DNA of 64,000 bases, from NCBI RefSeq assembly GCF_036013955.1, contig NZ_CP107903.1, positions 682,001 to 746,000 on the forward strand, written 5' to 3'. How positions within the stretch are numbered: the first letter of the stretch is position 1; each line of letters begins with the position of its first letter. The DNA comes from Streptomyces sp. NBC_00459 (GTDB taxonomy: Bacteria; Actinomycetota; Actinomycetes; Streptomycetales; Streptomycetaceae). The notes beneath the pieces are model-generated. The model did not search any database and was not told the DNA's origin. It saw nothing but the letters and a program-made list of their open reading frames with translations. Position numbers and translations under genes: made by a program. Of the stretch, positions 34,015 to 42,244 are shown piece by piece.

Positions 34015-35247
34015 ATGCGCGCCCTTCTCCTCCCCACCTCCCCCGGTTTCTGGCGCAGTCCGCTGCGCGGCCCCTGGTTCACCTCCGTGCTCGGCGTTGT
34101 GCTGCTCGGCGGGATCACGGTGCTCTTCGTGACGGGCCTGGTGTCGTACGCGGCCTACAACCCGGGCCTGTCGACGGTGAACGACAAGACCCCGGACAAG
34201 GGCCTGCTCGGCTTCTACCTCTTCGCCTGGCCGACCGACCCGCCCTGGCTCTACCGACTCACCCAGGGCGTCCACGTCACCCTCGGCATCGCGCTGATCC
34301 CCGTACTGCTGGCGAAGCTGTGGTCGGTCCTGCCTCGGCTGTTCACCCTGCCGCCCGTGCGGTCTTTCGCGCACGCGCTGGAAAGGATCTCGCTGCTTCT
34401 GCTGGTCGGGGGCGCGCTGTTCGAGTTCACCACAGGCATGCTGAACGTCCAGTTGGACTACCTCTTCCCCGGTTCCTTCTATCCGCTGCACTTCTACGGG
34501 GCCTGGGTGTTCTTCGCGGCGTTCGTGACGCACGCGGTGCTGCGTGTACCGGCGGCGCTGCGCAATCTGCGCCACCTTCGCGACAAGGAGAACGACCTCG
34601 TCCCGCCGGACCCCGCCCCGCCAACCTTCTCCCGCCGGGGTGCCCTCGGATTCGTGGGCGGCGGTTCCCTGCTCCTGCTGGTCACGACGGCCGGCCGGAA
34701 CTTCGACGGGCCACTGCGGGAAACGGCTCTGCTCGCGCCGCACGGCGGCCCCGAACCAGGGTCGGGGCCCGGCGGCTTCCAGATCAACAAGACGGCCGCG
34801 TCTCGTGGGATCAGCATGACGGAGACCAGTGACGAGGCGTGGCGGCTGGTCGTCGAAGGGCAAGGACGGACGGTCCGGCTGAGCCGGGCGGAACTGCTGC
34901 AACTCCCGCTGTACAGCGCCGCGTTGCCCATCGCCTGCGTGGAGGGCTGGTCGACCTCCGACCAGTCGTGGCGAGGCGTACGCCTACGGGATCTGGCGGC
35001 GCTCGTCGGGTACGGGAGCGATGCGCCGCCCGACGTACTGGTGGAGTCGCTCCAGCGGCACGGGGCGTTCCGCCGGGCCGCCCTGCGCGACAACCAGGTG
35101 CGCGACCCGCGTGCCCTGCTGGCTCTCTTCGTCAACGGCGCGCCCTTGACCCGGGACCACGGCTACCCGGCGCGGGTCATCGTGCCCGCTGCTCCCGGGG
35201 TGCTCAACACCAAGTGGGTGGCGCGGATGACGTTCGGGGACCTGTGA
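34015..35247 (+). CDS. Membrane-bound molybdopterin-dependent oxidoreductase (sulfite oxidase/YedY fold)
   Basis: A 410-residue protein fusing an N-terminal cytochrome b561/FrdC-like four-helix membrane part (VVLLGGITVLFVTGLVSYAAY, HVTLGIALIPVLLAKLW with a His, FHFYGAW-type LHFYGAWVFFAAFVTHAVLR with His residues) to a C-terminal Oxidored_molyb domain. The likely Mo-ligating Cys is in LPIACVEGWSTSDQSWRGV. The His residues could ligate haem. A central helix (GALGFVGGGSLLLLVTTAG) links the two. Electrons probably pass between the membrane quinone pool and an external substrate. Its stop overlaps the next gene by one base. Confidence 0.87.
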   Translation: MRALLLPTSPGFWRSPLRGPWFTSVLGVVLLGGITVLFVTGLVSYAAYNPGLSTVNDKTPDKGLLGFYLFAWPTDPPWLYRLTQGVHVTLGIALIPVLLAKLWSVLPRLFTLPPVRSFAHALERISLLLLVGGALFEFTTGMLNVQLDYLFPGSFYPLHFYGAWVFFAAFVTHAVLRVPAALRNLRHLRDKENDLVPPDPAPPTFSRRGALGFVGGGSLLLLVTTAGRNFDGPLRETALLAPHGGPEPGSGPGGFQINKTAASRGISMTETSDEAWRLVVEGQGRTVRLSRAELLQLPLYSAALPIACVEGWSTSDQSWRGVRLRDLAALVGYGSDAPPDVLVESLQRHGAFRRAALRDNQVRDPRALLALFVNGAPLTRDHGYPARVIVPAAPGVLNTKWVARMTFGDL

Positions 35248-35738
35248 TGCGACGACCTGCGATGCCACGGCTTCCGGTGCGCCGGTGCCTGGGGAGCCCG
35301 TTCCAACTCCTCCTGCTCGCCTGTTCGTTCGCGCTGGCCGGGTATGCGGGGGTGCGGCTGTTCGCGGACGACTGGTTCTCGGTCGCGCTGTGGTTCGTGG
35401 GCGCGGCGCTGATGCACGACCTGGTGTTGCTACCGCTGTACGCGGGCGCGGACCGGGTCGTCACACGGGCGCTGGGCGTGTTCGGCCGCCGGGACCGAGC
35501 TGTCTTCGTGCGCGTCCCGGCGGCGTTCTCCGGCCTTCTGCTGCTGATCTGGTTTCCGCTGATCAGCGGGCGGGTGGCGGACCGCTACCGGTCGGCCACC
35601 ACCCTGTCCGGCGATGTGTTCCTGTCCCGCTGGCTGCTGATCACGGCGGTGCTGTTCGGCGGCTCGGCGGTGGTGCTCCTGCTGCGGTCGGCGTGGTTGC
35701 GCAAGGCCACGAAGGAGCGGCCACCGGTCGTCCACTGA
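35247..35738 (+). CDS. Small membrane protein of unknown function
   Basis: A 163-residue protein with about four hydrophobic helices: FQLLLLACSFALAGYAGVRLF, FSVALWFVGAALMHDLVLLPLYAG, VRVPAAFSGLLLLIWFPLISG and RWLLITAVLFGGSAVVLLLR. ATG 35247 overlaps the oxidoreductase stop (TGATG), so the two are coupled and this may be a partner subunit. The 3' 154 nt overlap the convergent methyltransferase frame. Confidence 0.75.
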   Translation: MRRPAMPRLPVRRCLGSPFQLLLLACSFALAGYAGVRLFADDWFSVALWFVGAALMHDLVLLPLYAGADRVVTRALGVFGRRDRAVFVRVPAAFSGLLLLIWFPLISGRVADRYRSATTLSGDVFLSRWLLITAVLFGGSAVVLLLRSAWLRKATKERPPVVH

Positions 35739-36418
35739 CCCCCCGGGCGCCAGCCCGCGTTCGTCGCGAGCCGGAGCAGGGCCGGAGTGCCGAGGCGGGC
35801 CCAGGGGAAGAGCGGCCCGGCGGACCCGTCAGCGGCGGCGGGGAGGCGGACGACATGGACGGTGACACGTTCGTCGACCTCGCCGTCCGGGACGGTCTCG
35901 GTGATCAACAGGCCGCCATGGCTGAGGAGTTGGGACATCCGCCGCAGGAGGGCGCTCGGGTCGCCGCCGATGCCGATGTTGCCGTCGATGAGGAGGACGG
36001 TGTCCCAGCGGCCTTCGGCGGGGAGCGGTTCGAAGACGGAGCGTTGCAGGGCCTGCCCGCCGAGCCGCACGGTGCGGGCGACGGCGGCTTCGCTGACGTC
36101 GATGCCGAGCGCGGGCAGCCCCCGGGACGCGAGTTCGGCGACCAGCCGCCCCGGTCCGCATCCCACGTCGAGCACGGCCCCTTCGCAGTGCTCCAGAACC
36201 TTCATGTCCACCGCGTCGGCCCTGGCACACCAGCGTTCCACTTCCAGCGGCAGCAGCCAGCCGTCGGAACGACGCAGGAAGAGCGGGCCGCCTCCGGCGG
36301 CAAGAGCATCGGAGTACGGGTCGGCGGCCCATGGGCGCGGGGTACCGGAGGACGCGACGGACACGGGACGGTCCGAGCCGACCGTCCTCGGGGAGGTGAT
36401 CTCATGTGCGGTGCTCAT
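35585..36418 (-). CDS. Class I SAM-dependent methyltransferase
   Basis: A 277-residue Rossmann methyltransferase: motif I VLDVGCGPGRLVAELASRG, motif II ALGIDVSEAAV, and WDTVLLIDGNIGIGGDPSALLRRM around motif IV. The last 35 residues after GGRSFVALR are polar, unlike the family end, and lie inside the convergent 35247 gene; a lost stop codon is likely. The gene is the last of the epimerase operon and overlaps the TIGR04282 gene by 4 nt. Substrate unknown; small-molecule or glycan methylation is possible. Confidence 0.82.
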   Translation of the reverse strand: MSTAHEITSPRTVGSDRPVSVASSGTPRPWAADPYSDALAAGGGPLFLRRSDGWLLPLEVERWCARADAVDMKVLEHCEGAVLDVGCGPGRLVAELASRGLPALGIDVSEAAVARTVRLGGQALQRSVFEPLPAEGRWDTVLLIDGNIGIGGDPSALLRRMSQLLSHGGLLITETVPDGEVDERVTVHVVRLPAAADGSAGPLFPWARLGTPALLRLATNAGWRPGGQWTTGGRSFVALRNHADRSRSTTAEPPNSTAVISSQRDRNTSPDRVVADR

Positions 36419-37032
36419 CGACCGGCGACCGCTCCGAGACGCCCCAGCTCAGCGGCGAACCGGCTTGCCGGGGCCGATGCGGCGACCGCCGCCGCGTCGC
36501 GGGCGGTGTCCACGTCCCGGAGGCACGGCAGCTCGCGCACGCGCAGGCCCGCCCCGACGAGTCGCTCACGCTGCACGGCACCCGTCGTGGGCGTCGACAT
36601 CGGCACACCCCGCAGCAGTTCGGGGTCGGGGTGGGCGAGACCCAACGCCCAGAAACCACCGTCCTCGGCCGGGCCGAAGTACGCGTCGCAGCCGGCGAAG
36701 TCCACGGTGAGCAGCGCGGGCGTCACCTGCGGGGTGTCCATGCCGATGAGCAGCGCGGGTCCGTCGCAGCCGGCGAACGCGGCGGCCAGCCGCTCGTCCA
36801 GGCCTCCCGCGCACTGTGCGACGACGTCGAAGCCGGGAGGCAGCCAGGGGCCCGGAGCGCCGTCGAGCACCAGCACCCGACGCCGGGCGGGGGTGGCCGC
36901 CACGGTCCGCAGGGTGTCCACCAGTGCCGCCTCCGCGAGCGCCGCCGCTTCCCGGGGCGTGAACGGCGGGGTGAGCCGGGTCTTGACCCGGCCAGGTCGC
37001 GGTTCCTTGGCGATGACGAGAAGTGTGGTCAC
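36415..37032 (-). CDS. TIGR04282/DUF2064 glycosyltransferase-like protein
   Basis: A 205-residue GT-A-like nucleotidyl/glycosyl transferase fold. Marks are VIAKEPRPGRVKTRLTPPFTPREAAALAEA at the N-terminus, PALLIGMDTPQVTPALL (the metal-binding GMDTPQ motif) and FGPAEDGGFWALGL. These proteins accompany GT2 enzymes and are annotated as rSAM-associated transferase 1 or arsenosugar-type transferases; the true substrate is unknown. It overlaps both neighbours by 4 nt. Confidence 0.85.
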   Translation of the reverse strand: MTTLLVIAKEPRPGRVKTRLTPPFTPREAAALAEAALVDTLRTVAATPARRRVLVLDGAPGPWLPPGFDVVAQCAGGLDERLAAAFAGCDGPALLIGMDTPQVTPALLTVDFAGCDAYFGPAEDGGFWALGLAHPDPELLRGVPMSTPTTGAVQRERLVGAGLRVRELPCLRDVDTARDAAAVAASAPASRFAAELGRLGAVAGR

Positions 37033-37826
37033 TGAGCGGTTCCTCCTGGATGTACGGAGAGCGAGCCGGCGGTCGTCCCGTCCCGGGACGGGACGGCCGC
37101 CGGTGGTTCGGACAGGACCCGGCGCATGTCCCGTACCGCCTGCCAGGTGCCACGCCAGGTGCCGGTGACCTTGGAGGCACCGCTGCGCGGCAGGTACGGC
37201 ACGTCGTGCTCGGCGACACGCCAGCCGGAGTCGGCGGCGCGGACGACCATCTGCAGCGGGTAGCCGCTGCGGCGGTCCGTGAGCGCGAGGTCGAGCAGTT
37301 GTTCGCGGCGGCCGGCGCGGAGCGGGCCGAGGTCGTGCAGGCGCAGCCCTGTGCGACGGCGCAGCATCCGTGCCAGCACGAGGTTGCCCACCCGGGCGTG
37401 CGCGGGCCAGGCGCCTCGGCCCTGCGGGCGGCGCCGCCCGAGCACGAGGTCGGCCTCACCCGCGCGCACCTCGCGCACGAAGGGCTCAAGCAGGGACGGG
37501 TCGAGTGAGGCGTCGCAGTCGCAGAAGCACACGATGTCCGCGGTGGCCGCGGTCAGCCCGGCGTGGCAGGCGGCGCCGAAGCCTCGGCGTTCCTCCTGCA
37601 CGACGGTCGCGCCGAGGGCGCGTGCCAACTCCGGCGAGCCGTCCGTGGATCCGTTGTCCACCACCAGCGCGCGCCAGGTGGGCGGGATGCGTGCGAGCAC
37701 CCAGGGCAGGGCCTCGGCCTCGTTCAGACAGGGGAGAACCACGTCGACAGGCGCCGTGGCCGTCTCCGCTCCCTGTTCCGACGCTGATGCTGATTCTGAT
37801 TCGGAAGAGGTCGTCACGGCTTCCAC
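37029..37826 (-). CDS. Family 2 glycosyltransferase
   Basis: A 265-residue dolichyl-phosphate-mannose-synthase-like GT2: VDVVLPCLNEAEALPWVLARIP, VDNGSTDGSPELARALGA, FCDCDASLDPSLLEPF (the DxD-type metal site, here DCDAS) and GRRRPQGRGAWP. It has no membrane helix, so it is cytosolic or peripheral. A short Ser/Glu-rich leader (SSESESASASEQ) precedes the domain; GTG 37817 is an alternative start. Second gene of the epimerase operon. Confidence 0.87.
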   Translation of the reverse strand: MEAVTTSSESESASASEQGAETATAPVDVVLPCLNEAEALPWVLARIPPTWRALVVDNGSTDGSPELARALGATVVQEERRGFGAACHAGLTAATADIVCFCDCDASLDPSLLEPFVREVRAGEADLVLGRRRPQGRGAWPAHARVGNLVLARMLRRRTGLRLHDLGPLRAGRREQLLDLALTDRRSGYPLQMVVRAADSGWRVAEHDVPYLPRSGASKVTGTWRGTWQAVRDMRRVLSEPPAAVPSRDGTTAGSLSVHPGGTAQ

Positions 37827-37915
37827 CCTACGAAGACAAAAGGGAGATAAAGGACTCGCACTCCTTACGAAATGCGGACGCCGGGTCGGATCCGGGCCAG
37901 GCGCGGGGCCAAGGG

Positions 37916-38911
37916 CTACTCCCCTTGAAGTTTTGCCCTCGCGAATTCCCGCATGCCCTCCGTGAACCCGACCTGGGCCTTCCAGCCCAGCTCGGCCCGC
38001 AGCCGGGACGAGTCCGCCGTGATGTGGCGTACGTCCCCCAGGCGGTACTCCCCGGTCACCACGGGCTCGGGCCCGCCGTACGCGGAGGCCAGCGCCTGTG
38101 CCATCTCCCCCACGGTGTGGGGCTCGCCGCTGCCGGTGTTGTACGCGACCAGCGCCCCGGCCCGGGCCTCGGCCTCCAGTGCCGCCACGTTGGCCGCGGC
38201 CACGTCCCGCACCTGCACGAAGTCCCGCCGCTGACCACCGTCCTCGAAGACGCGCGGAGCCTCACCCCTGGCGAGCGCCGACCGGAAGAAGGACGCGACC
38301 CCGGCATAGGGGGTGTCGCGCGGCATGCCCGGCCCGTACACGTTGTGGTAGCGCAGCGAAACCGCCGAGCCGCCAGTCGACCGGGCCCACGCCGCCGCAA
38401 GGTGCTCCTGGGCCAGCTTGGTCGTCGCGTACACGTTGCGGGGGTCGACCGGAGCGTCCTCGCCGACCAATCCCGGTGTCAGGCCCTCCTCGCACCGCGG
38501 GCACCGGGGTTCGAACCGCTCCGCGTCCAGATCTGCCACGGTCCGGGGGCCGGGTCGTACCGCACCGTGCCACTCGCAGGTGTACGAGCCCTCGCCGTAC
38601 ACGACCATCGACCCCGCCAGCACAAGGTGACGCACCCCCGCGTCGGCCATGGCGGAGAGAAGCACGGCCGTACCGAGGTCGTTGTGCGACACGTACTCTG
38701 CAGCGTCACCGAAGTCCTTGCCGAGCCCCACCATCGCGGCCTGATGGCAGACGGCGTGCACACCCGGCAGTACGGCGGCGACGGCCTCGGCGTCGCGAAC
38801 GTCCCGGCCGTCACACAGGTCGAACACGACCGCCTCGTGCCCTCGCGCGGTCAGCGCCTCGACGACATGACTCCCGATGAACCCGGCTCCGCCGGTGACC
38901 AGTACTCGCAT
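37916..38911 (-). CDS. NAD-dependent nucleotide-sugar epimerase/dehydratase
   Basis: A 331-residue extended SDR. The NAD-binding start is MRVLVTGGAGFIGSHVVEAL. SMVVYGEG holds the Ser, and the catalytic pair is YATTKLAQE (Y-x-x-x-K). RYHNVYGPGMPRD and QRRDFVQVRDVA are the sugar-nucleotide site. An unusual insertion near residue 140 has two Cys pairs (TCEWHG, CPRCEEG), suggesting a small zinc loop. ATG 38911 is chosen by family start. It leads the operon epimerase, GT2, TIGR04282, methyltransferase, with site C 53 bp upstream. Confidence 0.88.
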   Translation of the reverse strand: MRVLVTGGAGFIGSHVVEALTARGHEAVVFDLCDGRDVRDAEAVAAVLPGVHAVCHQAAMVGLGKDFGDAAEYVSHNDLGTAVLLSAMADAGVRHLVLAGSMVVYGEGSYTCEWHGAVRPGPRTVADLDAERFEPRCPRCEEGLTPGLVGEDAPVDPRNVYATTKLAQEHLAAAWARSTGGSAVSLRYHNVYGPGMPRDTPYAGVASFFRSALARGEAPRVFEDGGQRRDFVQVRDVAAANVAALEAEARAGALVAYNTGSGEPHTVGEMAQALASAYGGPEPVVTGEYRLGDVRHITADSSRLRAELGWKAQVGFTEGMREFARAKLQGE

Positions 38912-38963
38912 GACCGGAACGCTAGGAGCAGGGGTGCTCCGCACGGCAGTCCCACGCCCGTGT

Positions 38964-38979
38964 CGTCACAGCTCCGTAA
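38964..38979 (-). promoter_or_regulatory. Direct-repeat site C upstream of the epimerase operon
   Basis: CGTCA-CAGCTC-CGTAA keeps the 11-bp half-site spacing and plus-strand orientation of sites A and B, and lies 53 bp before the start at 38911. Confidence 0.6.
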
Positions 38980-39048
38980 GACCTCGGCAGACGCGAAAGC
39001 CCCCATTGCCTCGCCCCGAAGGGATGCGGCCCGGACGACGCTCGCGCC

Positions 39049-39262
39049 TCACGCCCGCTTCTTCGCCCTGCCGATCGCCCTGGCCCTGCGGTCGAACTCC
39101 CGGTTGAGCAGCGGCGGCAGCACGCTACCGAACCGCGCCGGCGCTCGTGTGCCAGTGTCCGGGCAGATCGTGAAGCACCGTCGATCCATGCCCGCGACGA
39201 TCGCCGCCGCGACCTTCTCCGCGGTGAGCCGTCGGCGAGAGGACGCTTCGCTGTCGCCGGTC
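39049..39262 (-). pseudogene. C-terminal remnant of a short-chain dehydrogenase
   Basis: About 70 codons ending at TGA 39049-39051 include LTAEKVAAAIVAGMDRRCFT, ICPDTGTRAPARFGSVLPPLL and FDRRARAIGRAKKR, the usual tail of ketosphinganine-reductase-like SDRs. The Rossmann half with TGxxxGxG and YxxxK is absent. It starts immediately after the stop of the flavin monooxygenase gene, so a deletion joined them. Confidence 0.6.
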
Positions 39263-39263
39263 G

Positions 39264-40373
39264 TCAGCCCTCCCGTCCCGCCGACTCCTGCGCGAGGCCG
39301 ACGTCGCGGACGGACAGCAGCGAGACATGGGTGGGGGCGTCGGGCACGTCGGCCGGCCGACCGACGGCGAACTCCTTGCGCAGCACCGGGACCACCTCCG
39401 AACCGAGCATGTCGATCTGTTCCAGCGCCGCCTTGAGCGGGACTCCGCCGCCGTCCACCATGAACAACTGGCGCTGGTAGTCACCGGCGTACTCGCGGAA
39501 GGCGAGTGTCTTCTCGACGACCTGCTCCGGGGTACCGACGGTCAGCGGGGTCTGCTCCATGTACTCCTCCATGGACATCCCACCGCCCATCACGGGTGAC
39601 TGGTCGAAGAGCGGGCGGAACTCGCGGACGGCGTCCTGGGAGTTGCGGCGCATGTAGACATGGCCGCCCAGGCCGACGATCGCCTGCTCGGCACTGCCGT
39701 GACCGTAGTGCGCGTACCGCTCCCGGTACAGGTCGATCATCTTCCCGGTGTGCTCCTTCGGCCAGAAGATGTTGTTGTGGAAGAAGCCGTCACCGTAGTA
39801 CGCGGCCTGCTCGGCGATCTCCGGGGAGCGGATGGAACCGTGCCAGACGAAGGGCGGTACGCCGTCCAGCGGGCGGGGCGTGGAGGTGAACCCCTGGAGT
39901 GGTGTGCGGAACTTCCCCTCCCAGTTCACTGTCTCCTCGCGCCACAGCCGGCGCAGCAGCGCGTAGTTCTCGACGGCAAGGCTGATTCCGTCACGGATGT
40001 CCTTGCCGAACCACGGATAGACCGGGCCGGTGTTGCCGCGGCCCATCATCAGGTCCACGCGGCCGTCGGCCAGATGCTGGAGCATCGCGTAGTCCTCGGC
40101 GATCTTCACCGGGTCGTTCGTGGTGATCAGCGTGGTGGACGTGGACAGGATGATGCGCTCGGTGCGGGCGGCGATCCAGCCCAGCATGGTGGTCGGGGAC
40201 GACGGCACGAACGGGCGGTTGTGATGCTCGCCGGTCGCGAAGACGTCAAGGCCCACTTCCTCGGCCTTCTGTGCGATGGCGACCATCGCCTTGATCCGCT
40301 CGTGCTCCGTGGGCGTGCGGCCCGTGGCCGGGTCCATGACGACATCACCGACGGTGAAGATTCCGAACTGCAT
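39264..40373 (-). CDS. Luciferase-like FMN-dependent monooxygenase (CE1758-type LLM enzyme)
   Basis: A 369-residue TIM-barrel flavin monooxygenase: MQFGIFTVGDVVMDPATGRTP, VFATGEHHNRPFVPSSPTTMLGW, LSTSTTLITTNDPVKIAEDYAMLQHLADGR, MMGRGNTGPVYPW, and VWHGSIRSPEIAEQAAYYGDGFF. It needs reduced FMN from a separate reductase. In related genomes a small FMN reductase usually follows, but here only an SDR remnant does. ATG 40373 is preceded by AGGTT-like sequence; an alternative start at 40406 would overlap the operator-like palindrome. Confidence 0.9.
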   Translation of the reverse strand: MQFGIFTVGDVVMDPATGRTPTEHERIKAMVAIAQKAEEVGLDVFATGEHHNRPFVPSSPTTMLGWIAARTERIILSTSTTLITTNDPVKIAEDYAMLQHLADGRVDLMMGRGNTGPVYPWFGKDIRDGISLAVENYALLRRLWREETVNWEGKFRTPLQGFTSTPRPLDGVPPFVWHGSIRSPEIAEQAAYYGDGFFHNNIFWPKEHTGKMIDLYRERYAHYGHGSAEQAIVGLGGHVYMRRNSQDAVREFRPLFDQSPVMGGGMSMEEYMEQTPLTVGTPEQVVEKTLAFREYAGDYQRQLFMVDGGGVPLKAALEQIDMLGSEVVPVLRKEFAVGRPADVPDAPTHVSLLSVRDVGLAQESAGREG

Positions 40374-40394
40374 AGCGATCAACCTTTCTTGCAG

Positions 40395-40406
40395 TTGATA
40401 CATCAA
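40395..40406. promoter_or_regulatory. TTGA-N4-TCAA palindrome upstream of the monooxygenase
   Basis: TTGATACATCAA lies 21 bp upstream of the start at 40373. One of seven related sites in 40.4-46.8 kb. Confidence 0.65.
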
Positions 40407-40707
40407 CCACTATCCGCAACCCATCCCGCCGCACACGTATTCCGGCCGCACGCGTCAGTCATCACCGGGCATGCGTTGGCCGACCATCGGCGCCGGCGCC
40501 GGACACGCCGACACTTCCACCGCTCAGGCCCATTTCCAGCGCACTGCCCACCCCGCCCCCACTTCTCCACCCTCTTCCGCCGGACCTGTTCCTGCCCGAC
40601 GGCGGCTCTCTCCGGTAACTGCCGCTGTTTATGGGTGAGTTGTCCGCACATCTCGATCATCTTGCTACCGGCCCCGGCAGGGCGACCGTCGAGAAACCAC
40701 TCAGGCC
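40407..40707. other. Non-coding stretch
   Basis: No frame here has a recognisable protein or good start site. It separates the monooxygenase promoter from the 3' end of the 40708-41124 gene. Confidence 0.6.
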
Positions 40708-41124
40708 CTAGCGGTCGAGCCAGCGTCGCAGCGCCTCGAGCGAATTGCTCGGATGCGTGTTGAAGCTCAACCGGATGCCCGGCTGGAGGTCGACGAGTAC
40801 GTTGACTATCCGCTCGAACAGGACGGTATTCTCCGGGACATTCCGAATTCCGCCCCCGATGAGCGCCACCCCGAACGAGTGCCCGTCGACCCGCCGACGC
40901 AGCTCGGCCTCGGCCTCGTCGGGGTCCAGGCCGATTCGGCACTGCTCGCCGTCGATGCCCGCAGCCTGGAGCGCCGACCAGGCGCGGTCCATCTGGGCGG
41001 CCAGCTCCTCGACCGTCGCGAACTCCGGCGGCAAATCCTCCGGCGCAAACGCGTCAGCACGGATGCCGATGGTCAGCACGCGGCGATTGAGCGGAGGCTT
41101 CACCTGAGAGTTCTTGTGGGACAT
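40708..41124 (-). CDS. Conserved protein of unknown function
   Basis: A 138-residue soluble protein with ECRIGLDPDEAEAELRRRV-like helix (residues about 60-80), a glycine-rich strand FGVALIGGGIRNVPENTVLFERIVNVL and a C-terminal IRLSFNTHPSNSLEALRRWL. The V-A/V-L-I-G-x-G-I-R-x-x-P-E-N-x-x-L-F-E pattern recurs in small proteins of many bacteria that I cannot assign a role. ATG 41124 (MSHKNSQ) is chosen over 41166, which lacks a Shine-Dalgarno. It is divergent from the NmrA gene and shares three palindromes with it. Confidence 0.65.
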   Translation of the reverse strand: MSHKNSQVKPPLNRRVLTIGIRADAFAPEDLPPEFATVEELAAQMDRAWSALQAAGIDGEQCRIGLDPDEAEAELRRRVDGHSFGVALIGGGIRNVPENTVLFERIVNVLVDLQPGIRLSFNTHPSNSLEALRRWLDR

Positions 41125-41223
41125 GAGATCGCTCCTCCACGGCAACATGACCCCCTCTGTCGGCACACCCTTGGGCGCTCAGTTCCGCGAGGGGGGAGTC
41201 GAAGAAAGATGACACGTCTACTG

Positions 41224-41306
41224 TTGACGCGTCAAGCAGACGCGCTGACGACAGGCGACCCCGCCCAGGCCTCGGGGCGTTGACGTATCAATGGTTGATG
41301 CATCAT
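41224..41306. promoter_or_regulatory. Three TTGA-N4-TCAA palindromes in a divergent promoter
   Basis: TTGACGCGTCAA (41224-41235, a perfect palindrome), TTGACGTATCAA (41280-41291) and TTGATGCATCAT (41295-41306) sit between the genes at 41124 and 41396. The last two are 15 bp apart. They match the family seen at 40395, 43174, 43194 and 46834. Confidence 0.65.
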
Positions 41307-41395
41307 CTTTATGTCAGGTGGTGCGCATGCCTCTGCGTCTCTTGGCACAGCGGAAGCTGCCACCACAGAAATGATCAGCCCGAGGAGGAACAACC

Positions 41396-42244
41396 GTGAT
41401 CGTGGTGACCGGCGCCACCGGCAACGTAGGCCGCGCCCTCGTCGAACGACTCGTCGCCGAGGACCAGCCCGTCCGCGCGCTCACCCGCAACCCCGGACGG
41501 GCCGCGTTCCCCTCCGGCGCGGAGGTGGCCAGGCTCGAACTCGACCGGCCGGCCCACCTGTTGGACGGCGCGACCAAGCTGTTCCTTCACATACAGGCCA
41601 CCGGGGACCGGACCGGCGGCCTGCTGGACGCCGCCCGCGCGGCAGGTGTCCGGCACGTCGTGATGCTCTCCTCGGGAATCATCGACGAGGGCGCCGACGA
41701 CGAAACCCACCCGATCCGCATCTGGCACGCGACCGCCGAACAGCAGGTCCGCGACAGCGGTCTGGAGTGGACCTTCCTGCGCCCCATCTCCTTCGCCACC
41801 AACGCCCTCCAGTGGGCCCCACAGATCCGCGTCGGCGACACCGTCCACGGGCCCTTCGCCGAAGCCTGTACGGCACCGATCCACGAGGACGACATCGCGG
41901 CCGTCGCAGCCCGCGCCCTCATCGACCGCGGCCACTCCGGCGCCGTACACCGCCTCACCGGCCCCGAGCCCGTGACCACCACCGAACAGATCACCACCAT
42001 CGGCCACACACTCGGCCGCGACCTGCGTTTCATCGAGGTCCCGCCGGACCAGGTGGGCCCGGACCTCTTCCCCCACGTCCCGCCCTCGATGCTGCAGGGC
42101 ATCCTCAAATCCTTCGCGGCCACCGCCGGCGTACACCCGGAAATCACGACCACGGTCGAGACGATCACGGGCACTCCAGCCCGCACGATGAGTTCGTCCG
42201 GGTCGTCGGTGACGATCAGGAAAACCTTGCCAGCCACCTTGTAG
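41396..42244 (+). CDS. NmrA/SDR-type NAD(P)H-binding oxidoreductase (altered 3' end)
   Basis: A 282-residue atypical SDR. The Rossmann start is MIVVTGATGNVGRALVERLV; VVMLSSGIIDEG, GLEWTFLRPISFATNAL and AACTAPIHEDDIAAVAARAL-like segments (PIHEDDIAAVAARAL) are typical of NmrA/QOR2 proteins that act as quinone reductases or redox sensors. Homology ends near TITGTPART (about 42187); the last 18 residues are read from antisense YjbR sequence, so the natural C-terminus was replaced by a fusion. AGGAGG precedes the start. Activity is probably retained because only the tail is lost. Confidence 0.82.
   Translation: MIVVTGATGNVGRALVERLVAEDQPVRALTRNPGRAAFPSGAEVARLELDRPAHLLDGATKLFLHIQATGDRTGGLLDAARAAGVRHVVMLSSGIIDEGADDETHPIRIWHATAEQQVRDSGLEWTFLRPISFATNALQWAPQIRVGDTVHGPFAEACTAPIHEDDIAAVAARALIDRGHSGAVHRLTGPEPVTTTEQITTIGHTLGRDLRFIEVPPDQVGPDLFPHVPPSMLQGILKSFAATAGVHPEITTTVETITGTPARTMSSSGSSVTIRKTLPATL

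Noticed and set aside
30567..38979. A secondary-metabolite gene cluster
   Set aside because: There are no PKS, NRPS, terpene, RiPP or other core biosynthetic enzymes; the sugar-transfer and Mo genes fit an envelope or redox role better.
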